The notes under the pieces were generated by a model. That model had not been told where the DNA came from and searched no databases. It saw nothing but the letters and a program-made list of their open reading frames with translations. Shown in pieces: positions 1 to 5,892 of a stretch of 10,570 nt of DNA. Numbering within the stretch: position 1 is the stretch's first letter; the number at the start of each line of letters is the position of its first letter. The position numbers and the translations under genes were made by a program. The stretch is from Prevotellaceae bacterium (lineage in GTDB: Bacteria; Bacteroidota; Bacteroidia; Bacteroidales; UBA932): positions 1 through 10,570 of the forward strand of contig JAISRS010000012.1 of NCBI GenBank assembly GCA_031273485.1, in the 5' to 3' direction.

Positions 1-87
1 CCCTAAGCCGGACAAGCCGGAAGCAAAAAGGGTGTATTTTATTACGTCGATTTTACGTTTGACTGCGTCTTTGCGTTTTAAAATGTC

Positions 88-322
88 GTTTCTTTACGAG
101 GTGCAAAAACCTTATTTCTACCTAATTTTCCAAACAAAACAACCTCAGTAGCTAATGATTTTCCATCTCCAATCAACCTCATTACCTCATTTTATATTAT
201 CCAATAATCAGATGACCTGTAAATGAGGTAATAAGGTCAGGATGATATTCCATTGCTGCTACTGAGGTTGTTTTGTTATTTGAATAAGGTAGAAATAAGG
301 TTTTTTATACTTCGTAAAAAAC
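88..322. repeat. Imperfect fold-back element with nested inner inverted repeat
   Basis: Outer arms of about 65 nt lie at 88-152 and 258-322. The right arm read in reverse complement matches the left with a few mismatches and small indels; the best block is the stretch from the AAAACCTTATTTCTACC motif to AACAAAACAACCTCAGTAGC. A second pair of arms lies inside it at 173-192 and 221-240, sharing ATTACCTCATTT. Between outer and inner arms there is also a direct repeat: ATGATTTTCCAT at 155-166 and ATGATATTCCAT at 242-253. No ORF of note and no transposase are inside. The structure fits a non-autonomous, MITE-like or fold-back element or a long structured RNA; which of these cannot be told from one copy. 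Confidence 0.75.
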
Positions 323-420
323 AACCATATTAATATTGAATATTCTGCCAAAAATTACACCAATTTCAGAGATAAGATACTAACATGGTTTTAAACCCTG
401 TTATGGATGTCTTCCGCTAT

Positions 421-446
421 AAGGACTTTATAGACCTATAGTCCTT
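421..446. repeat. Small hairpin next to the 450-713 element
   Basis: AAGGACTTTA at 421-430 pairs with TATAGTCCTT at 437-446 with one mismatch and a 6-nt loop. It ends four bases before the left end of the 450-713 repeat. No gene end lies nearby on the left within the window, so a terminator role is not supported. Confidence 0.45.
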
Positions 447-581
447 CTCGGCTAAATCTTATTTTGAGGCGCTATGGAGGGAGGCGACGACTACGTTCTT
501 TTCGTTCGGCTTGCTGCCATTGGTAGGCGCAAGCCGAAGCAATCCGGAAAAAAATAAAGCATAAAATAAGTCTATTTCCGG

Positions 582-630
582 ATTGCTTCATTGGGAATTG
601 CTCGTTCCTCGCAATTCCCAATGAAGCAAT
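582..630. repeat. Perfect 20-bp stem-loop inside copy 1
   Basis: Arms 582-601 and 611-630 are perfectly complementary around the loop TCGTTCCTC. Read on the minus strand the segment contains TGCGAGGAACGA and GAAGCAATCCGG. These resemble the dispersed intergenic repeat of the form CGTCATTGCGAGGAACGAAG...GAAGCAATC that I recall from several phyla, so this may be a repeat nested inside the MITE-like element. The family link is from memory. Confidence 0.6.
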
Positions 631-659
631 GACGGCAAGCGCAGATGTCATTGGTAGAT

Positions 660-687
660 GTAGAGACGCAATGCATTGCGTCTCTAC
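660..687. repeat. 28-bp perfect palindrome
   Basis: The half-site GTAGAGACGCAATG is followed directly by its exact reverse complement. It abuts the right terminal repeat of the 450-713 element. Similar palindromes with a GTAGAGACGC...GCGTCTCTAC frame occur as dispersed repeats in other bacterial genomes; that comparison is from memory. Confidence 0.75.
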
Positions 688-720
688 CATAGCGCCTCAA
701 AAAAGATTTAGCCCGAATTT

Positions 721-970
721 CCACAAATTTTTTTATCCACTAATTACACGAATTTAAAATCCTGTGGATTTTTTGCGCTGAAAACTAAAATCAACGGATA
801 GATTATAGTTCATAAACGCGTTTTTTATGATTAAAAGCATTTAAAAAGCGAGAAAATAACTTGTTTTGTGGAAAATTTTACAACTTTTATTCGTAAAATA
901 CATTTTATAGTTTATTGCATAAAATCAATAAGTTAAATTAAAGATTCGTGATAAAATATTCTGTTTTCAG
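721..970. other. AT-rich gene-free stretch
   Basis: Between the 450-713 element and the operator-like dyad at 971 the DNA is strongly AT-rich. I see no credible ORF, RNA gene or long repeat in it. The part at 721-775 has decayed fragments resembling CCACAGATTACACGAATT-type intergenic repeats. It probably serves as upstream DNA of the RHH-crp operon. Confidence 0.5.
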
Positions 971-984
971 TTGAGCAAACTCAA
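971..984. promoter_or_regulatory. FNR-box-like palindrome upstream of the RHH-Crp/Fnr operon
   Basis: TTGAGCAAACTCAA is an inverted repeat of TTGAG around CAAA. It has the same architecture as the FNR-type site TTGAT-N4-ATCAA and differs only in the innermost pair. It ends 30 nt before a likely -7 box at 1015-1022, a sensible activator or repressor position, and the operon it precedes encodes a Crp/Fnr-family protein. Autoregulation is an inference; a single 5-bp dyad could arise by chance in AT-rich DNA. Confidence 0.4.
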
Positions 985-1014
985 GTTTTTTAGGCATTAT
1001 TTGATAAATATTAA

Positions 1015-1022
1015 TATATTTG
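1015..1022 (+). promoter_or_regulatory. Putative Bacteroidota -7 box for the RHH-crp operon
   Basis: TATATTTG fits the TAnnTTTG consensus of the Bacteroidota primary sigma factor. It lies 33 nt upstream of the ATG at 1056, giving a leader of roughly 25-30 nt. No good -33 TTTG at normal spacing is visible (the nearest, at 1000-1003, is too close), which would fit an activator-dependent promoter. Confidence 0.5.
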
Positions 1023-1055
1023 CGCCAAAATTCGAAACTTTGGTAAAAAGAAATT

Positions 1056-1250
1056 ATGGATGAAAAAAATTCCAAGACCAAGTCAAAAAGACGACATAAA
1101 ACATCTTTAATGTTTAATGAAAAAGAATTTAAAGTTGTTGAACATTTTATTAATAAATATAAAATTAGAAATAAATCGAAATTTTTTAGAGAATCAATAA
1201 TTACAACAATACTTCAAAAAATAGAGGAAGATCATCCTACACTTTTTTGA
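1056..1250 (+). CDS. Small basic ribbon-helix-helix-like protein
   Basis: This is a 64-residue basic protein that I do not recognise as a named family. Its layout suggests a ribbon-helix-helix DNA-binding fold: a lysine/arginine-rich N-terminus (residues 4-14), a short beta-strand-like stretch KTSLMF (15-20), a helix over about 22-35, a turn with N39-K-S, and a second helix from about 41 to 55 containing FFRESI. RHH repressors such as Arc/MetJ types and CopG-like proteins have this order. Its stop is 35 nt upstream of the Crp/Fnr-family ATG on the same strand, so the two are probably co-transcribed from the promoter near 1015. It might be a repressor of its own operon, or the antitoxin-like half of a pair, but no toxin gene is adjacent. 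The ATG follows an A-rich stretch without a clear Shine-Dalgarno sequence, normal for Bacteroidota. Reality of the gene is likely; the fold is moderately supported. Confidence 0.6.
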   Translation: MDEKNSKTKSKRRHKTSLMFNEKEFKVVEHFINKYKIRNKSKFFRESIITTILQKIEEDHPTLF

Positions 1251-1285
1251 AAAGTCTTATGAGCTGAAAACTATAGAGTTAAAAA

Positions 1286-1990
1286 ATGAGAACTAAAAAT
1301 AAAATTGATATTGAGAAATGTCTTGAAGCCGTATTTGTAATGTTAAAACACCTTACCCCAAAAGAAAAAACACTAATTGCGGAAAATTGTTCGTGTGTGT
1401 TTTTCCCAAGAGGGAAAATGGTTTTTAAAGAAGGCGAAACTCCCGAACATTTGATTTGCCTTATCAGCGGACAAGTAAAAATTTTTAAGGAAGGACTTGC
1501 AGGAAGAGACTGGATCGCCCGTATGGTAAAATCGGTTGAAGTGCTTGGATACAGGGCTTTGCTGGGTGAAGACAGTTACAATGTTTCCGCACAGACAATT
1601 CAGGATTCCGTGATATGTAAAATCGAAAAAAAAGCCATATTTTATATCCTGAAAAAAAATTCACATATCATGTTTGATATGATGAAATTACTTGCAAGAG
1701 AGCTTAGTTTTGTACACGCAAAAACAATAACATTAACACAAAAACATATCAGGGGACGACTCGCTGAAGCTCTGCTGTTTTTGAGTGATACTTACGGATT
1801 TGAAGACGATTTGCAAACATTAAAAGTACATATATCCAGAGAAGATTTGGCAAACTTGTCGAACATGACTACCGCAAATGCAATCAGAACACTTTCGGCA
1901 TTTTGTGTGGAAAAAATAGTTTCGTTAGACGGATGGAAAATCAAATTAGTGGATATGGAAACGCTCGACAAAATCAGCAAATTAGGTTGA
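1286..1990 (+). CDS. Crp/Fnr-family transcriptional regulator
   Basis: This is a cytoplasmic DNA-binding regulator of 234 residues, normal length for the family. An N-terminal cyclic-nucleotide-binding-type beta barrel spans about residues 24-120, with FFPRGKMVFKEGE near 39-51 and the ISGQVKIFKEG turn near 60-70. A long dimerisation helix follows at about 125-155. The C-terminal winged helix-turn-helix runs over about 155-222, with SREDLANLSNMTTANAIRTL (184-203) covering the recognition helix. The pocket segment GYRALLGEDSYNVSAQT (88-104) lacks the arginine-containing signature of cAMP-binding CRP. The cysteines (12, 35, 37, 111, 207) do not form the clustered N-terminal [4Fe-4S] ligand set of FNR. 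The ligand is therefore unknown; Bacteroidota members of this type often respond to oxidative, nitrosative or other signals. It follows the RHH-like gene by 35 nt and is convergent with the next gene. The FNR-box-like dyad at 971-984 may be its own operator. Confidence 0.88.
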   Translation: MRTKNKIDIEKCLEAVFVMLKHLTPKEKTLIAENCSCVFFPRGKMVFKEGETPEHLICLISGQVKIFKEGLAGRDWIARMVKSVEVLGYRALLGEDSYNVSAQTIQDSVICKIEKKAIFYILKKNSHIMFDMMKLLARELSFVHAKTITLTQKHIRGRLAEALLFLSDTYGFEDDLQTLKVHISREDLANLSNMTTANAIRTLSAFCVEKIVSLDGWKIKLVDMETLDKISKLG

Positions 1991-2022
1991 TATGTAATCT
2001 CTGTTTAAGGAAGAAGGAGCAA

Positions 2023-2040
2023 AAAGAAAGCGTTTTCTTT
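2023..2040. terminator. Weak AT-rich hairpin between convergent genes
   Basis: AAAGAAA at 2023-2029 pairs with TTTCTTT at 2034-2040 around a 4-nt loop. It lies 32 nt after the stop of the Crp/Fnr gene and in the short gap to the convergent minus-strand gene, so it could act in both directions. The stem is nearly all A-T and there is no strong T-tract. The call rests mostly on position. Confidence 0.3.
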
Positions 2041-2094
2041 GCGACACACTGTACGTCCTTTGCGTCAAAATTCCCACGCAGTTTCTTTCATCAT

Positions 2095-3354
2095 TCATTC
2101 TTCTGCCTTTAGAAATTCGGGATGCACCGGCAGGACAGCCAAGAAATGCGTATGAATATTATCCGTTTCAAATACGGGTTCAGGCGAACCGTTTTGCGCC
2201 ATTCGGCGATAAATCATCGGGAATCCGGTTCCCCTGCCTTCGGTCAAATCCAGTTCCTTCAGGAAATCCCCGATACGGCGATTACGATATTCGCGGGAAA
2301 TGATTTTTTTCCTTTTCAGCATTTCCCTGTCCACCGGCGGCAGGGGACCGGGGAAAGAAAGAACGACCATCCTGTCGGGATAAACACTGATTTCAATCGG
2401 ACTTACATTCTCATACGAACGGTGATAGAAGGCATTGACTACTATTTCTTCCACCGCTTCGTAAGGATAATTCCAAATCCGAAGGGCTTCGGCATGTCCC
2501 GGAATTTTGATGACTTTTTCGGCTAAAACAACACCTTGCAGATATTGTAATACATTCCTTATTTGTTTGAAAAGCGAACCTCTGAAAGTTTTTTCCGTAA
2601 ATGTGATTCCGTCATAGTCTTTATACAAAACAATTTCGGAGATAGCGCCGCGGAAGAATTTATGCGGTTCGGGATTAAAGAAAAGCAGAGCGGCATTAAC
2701 CGGTCGAAGATATTCTTTGGGACCTCTCAGGAGTTGCATCCTGAGCGCCAACTCTTCTTTTCCGATGTCGGAAGCCTCTTTATAAAGTTCGCTATCGACA
2801 CTGTATAGAAATTCAACCATCAGGTCTTTGTCCAAATCGTGGATGCTTGCCTCGTGATTAATCCGGTCGTCGAAAGGAAGAGCAATCGAAATGGTATTCA
2901 AAAAGCGTTCTTCCTCTTTGCTTGCGGGTTTGGTTACGGAACCTTGCCGGACATATACCCTTTTTTGCGCTTTTTCGCCCAAAGTTTGCGGCGCTTTGTA
3001 AGGACGAATATCTCCACCCGGAACCCACAGAATGAAAATCAACCTGTCTTCATAAAACACCGGTTCTGTTACCGGAGTATAATGCGGTTCCATCCTGTAG
3101 CAAAGTTCCACCAACTCTTTTTGTATCCGGTCAATTTGGTTATCCTGTAAACCGGCAGGTGGAAAAACGGGCTTACCTTCAATCTCCTCAACGCCTATAA
3201 TAATATAGCCGCCGCCCCAATTGTTGATATCGTTGGCAAAAGCGCAAATCGTCCGGATAACTTCTTCCGGATTCCATCCTTTTTTAAATTCCAGTCTGTC
3301 CCATTCAATTACTCTGCCTTTGAGCAGTTTACTTATATTAATCGGAAGCGGCAT
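2095..3354 (-). CDS. AlbA_2 (Schlafen-type) domain protein with RecG-C-like ATPase domain
   Basis: This protein has 419 residues. Residues about 14-145 form an AlbA_2/Schlafen-type putative nucleic-acid-binding domain: it opens with EWDRLEFKKG (17-26), continues with the helix AFANDINNWGGGYIIIGVEE (38-57), and ends near RVYVRQGS (132-139). Residues about 295-410 form the C-terminal ATP-binding domain seen in RecG-C-like proteins (HATPase_c_4 type). It shows the N-box-like segment EEIVVNAFYHRSY (302-314) with N307 and H311-R312, then SFPGPLP (333-339), then RNRRIGDFLKELDLTEGRGTG (357-377) with the glycine-rich lid. Such proteins are usually annotated as ATP-binding proteins or regulators, with no established reaction. 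It is a lone gene, convergent with crp/fnr and divergent from lepB. The start is supported by a -7 box at 3386-3393. No signal peptide or membrane segment is present. A defence or stress role is possible but not shown. Confidence 0.87.
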   Translation of the reverse strand: MPLPINISKLLKGRVIEWDRLEFKKGWNPEEVIRTICAFANDINNWGGGYIIIGVEEIEGKPVFPPAGLQDNQIDRIQKELVELCYRMEPHYTPVTEPVFYEDRLIFILWVPGGDIRPYKAPQTLGEKAQKRVYVRQGSVTKPASKEEERFLNTISIALPFDDRINHEASIHDLDKDLMVEFLYSVDSELYKEASDIGKEELALRMQLLRGPKEYLRPVNAALLFFNPEPHKFFRGAISEIVLYKDYDGITFTEKTFRGSLFKQIRNVLQYLQGVVLAEKVIKIPGHAEALRIWNYPYEAVEEIVVNAFYHRSYENVSPIEISVYPDRMVVLSFPGPLPPVDREMLKRKKIISREYRNRRIGDFLKELDLTEGRGTGFPMIYRRMAQNGSPEPVFETDNIHTHFLAVLPVHPEFLKAEE

Positions 3355-3385
3355 ATTCTATTTTTTTACGAATTTATTTTTCGGA

Positions 3386-3393
3386 CAAAGGTA
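3386..3393 (-). promoter_or_regulatory. Putative -7 box of the AlbA_2 gene
   Basis: On the minus strand this reads TACCTTTG, matching TAnnTTTG exactly. It is 31 nt upstream of the ATG at 3354. The -33 region has only a weak TTTTCG (3411-3416). Confidence 0.5.
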
Positions 3394-3429
3394 GTATCTT
3401 TTCCGGAAAACGAAAATAAGGATGTGAAA

Positions 3430-3557
3430 GACTAAATCTTTTTTTGAGGTGCTATGGTAGAAGGTGACAACTACGTTCCCTTCGGGCTATCGCTACACAG
3501 AACAGAAGGAACATAGTCGTCATCTCCATCCATAGCATCTCAAAAAAAGATTTAGTC
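3430..3557. mobile_element. MITE-like palindromic element, copy 2 (simple, 128 bp)
   Basis: Terminal inverted repeats at 3430-3457 and 3530-3557 match at 27 of 28 positions and carry the core GACTAAATCTTTTTTTGAG. Complementarity continues inward: GACAACTACGTTCC at 3466-3479 faces GGAACATAGTCGTC at 3508-3521, so nearly the whole element can fold into one long hairpin with a loop near 3485-3500. The ends and inner arms match the element at 450-713. It carries no ORF. It lies between the promoters of two divergent genes, and its right end touches the AATTCAT heptamer array. No target-site duplication was recognised. Confidence 0.82.
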
Positions 3558-3610
3558 AATTCATAATTCATAATTCATAATTCATAATTCATAATTCATA
3601 ATTCATAATT
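3558..3610. repeat. Heptanucleotide tandem repeat (AATTCAT, ~7.6 copies)
   Basis: Seven exact copies of AATTCAT are followed by AATT. The array starts at the base after the MITE-like element and ends 13 nt before the lepB -7 box, so it occupies the -33 region. Perfect short arrays like this are prone to slippage in copy number, and each copy would move upstream DNA by 7 bp. Confidence 0.95.
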
Positions 3611-3623
3611 AAAATAATTTATA

Positions 3624-3631
3624 TACCTTTG
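3624..3631 (+). promoter_or_regulatory. Putative -7 box of lepB
   Basis: TACCTTTG matches TAnnTTTG. It lies 21 nt upstream of the lepB ATG, giving a leader of about 15 nt. No TTTG -33 element is present because that region is the AATTCAT array. It probably drives lepB, the batC-like gene and gcvH. Confidence 0.6.
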
Positions 3632-3652
3632 CCCGAAAATTAAAATTATTGT

Positions 3653-5011
3653 ATGTCGAAACAAAATCCAAAGCAGGCGGTACTTAACGCCCCCAAAAAG
3701 ACAAAAATTGCATTCGGAATAGTTGCAGTTTTTTATATTCTGTTTGTGATATGGTTACGCAGTCCCGTATGGTTTATCGGTCTGATAGTGGTGTTTGATT
3801 TATACTTTACCAAATGGGTGAAATGGGCTTTTTGGAAAAAACATTATAAAGCAGGCGAAAAACGAAATACATGGTTAGAATGGCTTGACGCTCTCATATT
3901 TGCCCTTATAGTGGCAACTCTTGTACGCACGTTTTTTATAGAAGCCTACGTTATTCCAAGTTCCTCGATGGAAAAATCCTTATTGGTAGGCGATTATTTG
4001 TTTGTGAGTAAAGTAGCTTACGGACCTAAAATTCCCAACACACCCCTGTCGATACCGTTAATACATAATCAATTCGCCCTGTTCGGCAATTCGATGGAAT
4101 CTTATTCAAAGATTATTCAGACGCCATATAAAAGACTTGCGGGATTTGGAAAAATCGAACGTAACGATGTGGTTGTATTTAATTTCCCCAACGGAGATAC
4201 AATCGTTAAAAACCATCCCGAAATCATTGACTATTATCAGGCAAAAAGAGAACTCGGAACAGCTCAATTTTCCAATTGGCTGCAATTAAATAACTACGAA
4301 CTTGTGTCACGTCCGGTGGACAAAAAAGATAATTATGTGAAACGCTGCGTGGCAATACCCGGCGATACGCTGGAAGTGAGGCACGGACAACTATTTATAA
4401 ACGGCGAACCGGCAGAGAAGTTCCCCGGTCAGGAATATTCCTATAATGTGATTTTGAAAGACCAGCTAACGTCCAAAACCCTGTCGCAACTCGGATTATC
4501 CTCCGAGGACATAAGCAGAGGATATTCCAATCTGGTACTCACACATAAAGCGCATGAACAGTTGAAAAAACTCTCGTCGGTTGTTTCCATAAATAAAAAC
4601 GAATACACCGAAGCCGATCAGGGTTGTTTCCCGTTTTCGCAGCATTATCCGTGGACAATAGATAATTACGGACCGCTTTGGATTCCCCGAAAAGGCGAAA
4701 CCGTTAAGCTGGATACAACAAATTTGTGTATATATCAACGCATTATAACGGCGTATGAACACAATTCTTTGGAACAAAAAGACGGTAAAATATATATAAA
4801 CGGACAATTAACGTCCGATTATACATTTAAAATGGACTATTTCTTTATGATGGGCGATAACAGGCACGGGTCATACGATTCACGTTCATGGGGATTTGTT
4901 CCCGAAGACCACGTGGTGGGAAAACCCTCTTTTATATGGTTTTCTTCGGACAAAGACAGAGGGTTCCCTTTAAATATAAGATGGAAAAGAATATTTAATA
5001 TTATAAAATAG
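3653..5011 (+). CDS. lepB: Type I signal peptidase (leader peptidase)
   Basis: This enzyme cleaves signal peptides from exported proteins at the outer face of the inner membrane. It has 452 residues, the usual long form in Bacteroidota. Hydrophobic segments at about 17-35, 38-52 and 77-95 anchor it. Box B follows as VIPSSSMEKSLLVGD (100-114), with S105, just before the Met, as the expected nucleophile; the EK in place of the proteobacterial MP is usual in this phylum as I recall. Box D is NYVKRCVAIPGD (227-238), with K230 as the general base. Box E is MMGDNRHGSYDSRSWG (399-414). Large inserts sit between B and D and between D and E (about 239-395), so box order is preserved but spacing is wide. 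All catalytic parts are intact. The gene is followed after 8 nt by the batC-like gene. Its promoter region is unusual, being built from a tandem repeat next to a hairpin element. Confidence 0.96.
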   Translation: MSKQNPKQAVLNAPKKTKIAFGIVAVFYILFVIWLRSPVWFIGLIVVFDLYFTKWVKWAFWKKHYKAGEKRNTWLEWLDALIFALIVATLVRTFFIEAYVIPSSSMEKSLLVGDYLFVSKVAYGPKIPNTPLSIPLIHNQFALFGNSMESYSKIIQTPYKRLAGFGKIERNDVVVFNFPNGDTIVKNHPEIIDYYQAKRELGTAQFSNWLQLNNYELVSRPVDKKDNYVKRCVAIPGDTLEVRHGQLFINGEPAEKFPGQEYSYNVILKDQLTSKTLSQLGLSSEDISRGYSNLVLTHKAHEQLKKLSSVVSINKNEYTEADQGCFPFSQHYPWTIDNYGPLWIPRKGETVKLDTTNLCIYQRIITAYEHNSLEQKDGKIYINGQLTSDYTFKMDYFFMMGDNRHGSYDSRSWGFVPEDHVVGKPSFIWFSSDKDRGFPLNIRWKRIFNIIK

Positions 5012-5019
5012 TTATTTGT

Positions 5020-5862
5020 ATGGTTATGAAAACATTTAAGACTGCTTTTGTGTTATTGTGCTGTGCAGCGACATTTAACGGCTATTCGCAACAAACGGAT
5101 AATATCGCCGTCCAAAAAATTGTGGAACAGGGAAACAAAAATTATAACGATTCCGTTTATTCCTCGGCAGAGATTTTTTATAAAGATGCTTTAGACGAAA
5201 ATTCAAGATCGGCGATTGCACGTTTTAATTTGGGAAACAGCCTGTTTAGGCAAAATAAACTTGAAGACGCAATCGAATCCTATCGTCAGTTACCAAAAGA
5301 CCCCGATGCAAACTATAACATCGGAAATTCTCACCTGAAACAGGAAGATTACGAAAAAGCAATAGAATCATATAAAGAATCTTTGCGAAAAAATCCTTCG
5401 GATATGGAAGCTAAATCAAATTTAGCTTATGCAAAAAAGAAATTGCAACAACAACAAAATCAAAATAAGGATAATAAGGATAATCAAGACAAAGACAATA
5501 AGGATAAACAGGATCAGAACAAGCAAGATCAACAGGATAAAGATCAACAGGATAAAGAGGATCAAAAAGATAAAGATCAACAGGACAAAGAGGATCAAAA
5601 GGACAAAGAGGATCAAAAGGATAAAGATAAACAGGACAAAGAAGATAAACAGGATAAAGACGGTCAAGATAAGGAAGATGACAAAAATCAGGATCCGAAG
5701 AACGGTCAAAATCCAAAGCAAAACAATCAGCCGAAAATGTCGAAAGATGAGGCTGAATACATATTAAATTCCGTTGAAGCAAACGAAAAAAAGACTCAGG
5801 AAAAGGTTCAACAGCTAAAAGTAGAAAAAGCAAAAAAGAATCAGCCTGAGAAAAATTGGTAA
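5020..5862 (+). CDS. BatC-like TPR protein with charged low-complexity region
   Basis: This exported protein of 280 residues probably acts as a periplasmic or envelope-associated adaptor. The N-terminus is a signal peptide: positive MKTFK, a hydrophobic AFVLLCCAA core, then a probable cleavage after YS near residue 23. Methionine 3 is an alternative start two codons downstream. Tetratricopeptide repeats cover about 34-128, clearest at YNIGNSHLKQEDYEKAIESY (99-118). Residues about 144-238 are almost only K, D, Q, E and N. The conserved-looking C-terminus MSKDEAEYILNSVEANEKK (240-258) and the final KNW match the TPR protein BatC of Bacteroides aerotolerance (bat) operons as I recall them. Here the gene is not beside batA, batB, batD or batE but between lepB and gcvH, 8 nt after lepB. 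Its function is therefore inferred from family only. The internal repeat DNA at 5536-5619 may vary in length. Confidence 0.8.
   Translation: MVMKTFKTAFVLLCCAATFNGYSQQTDNIAVQKIVEQGNKNYNDSVYSSAEIFYKDALDENSRSAIARFNLGNSLFRQNKLEDAIESYRQLPKDPDANYNIGNSHLKQEDYEKAIESYKESLRKNPSDMEAKSNLAYAKKKLQQQQNQNKDNKDNQDKDNKDKQDQNKQDQQDKDQQDKEDQKDKDQQDKEDQKDKEDQKDKDKQDKEDKQDKDGQDKEDDKNQDPKNGQNPKQNNQPKMSKDEAEYILNSVEANEKKTQEKVQQLKVEKAKKNQPEKNW
5536..5619 (+). repeat. In-frame tandem repeat encoding K/D/Q/E-rich segment
   Basis: Two 33-bp units (5536-5568 and 5569-5601) differ at two bases and encode DKDQQDKEDQK twice. A shortened 18-bp unit (5602-5619, DKEDQK) follows, and the region around it has more degenerate copies. 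All units are multiples of three, so unit gain or loss keeps the batC-like frame. Confidence 0.85.
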
Positions 5863-5892
5863 ATTATTTTCTAAATTTTTTAAGTATAAATT

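Larger units (their letters stand above)
450..713. mobile_element. MITE-like palindromic element, copy 1 (complex)
   Basis: Terminal inverted repeats of 27-28 nt lie at 450-477 and 687-713. They differ by a single extra base and carry the core CTAAATCTT...TTTTGAGGCGCTATGG. The same ends bound a second element at 3430-3557. The stretch 481-498 also matches both inner arms of that copy, so the two are one family. The interior is packed with hairpins: 505-514 with 529-538, 536-550 with 575-589, 582-601 with 611-630 (20-bp perfect stem, 9-nt loop), and a 28-bp perfect palindrome at 660-687. No transposase is encoded, and the 72-codon open frame across it on the minus strand is a by-product of the repeats. 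No target-site duplication was recognised at the flanks. Confidence 0.75.

Noticed and set aside
88..322. Nested inverted repeat considered as an integron attC site or a CRISPR pair
   Set aside because: There are no R-box core sites, integrase or repeated spacer units; the fold-back architecture fits better.
472..690. 72-codon minus-strand open frame in the first MITE-like element
   Set aside because: It lies wholly in the nested inverted repeats, has no promoter or family resemblance, and is explained by the palindromes.
2122..3150. Three plus-strand open frames opposite the AlbA_2 gene (2122-2526, 2563-2808, 2839-3150)
   Set aside because: They are antisense shadows of a well-supported gene and show no recognisable domain or start context.
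3558..3610. Heptamer array considered as a CRISPR-like or iteron array
   Set aside because: There are no spacers, the 7-bp unit is far too short for CRISPR, and no replication initiator gene or DnaA boxes are nearby.
5411..5833. Minus-strand and frame-shifted open frames across the K/D/Q repeat, one looking like an all-hydrophobic membrane protein
   Set aside because: The AT-rich codon repeat leaves all frames open; the hydrophobic strings are antisense of Lys/Asp/Gln codons.
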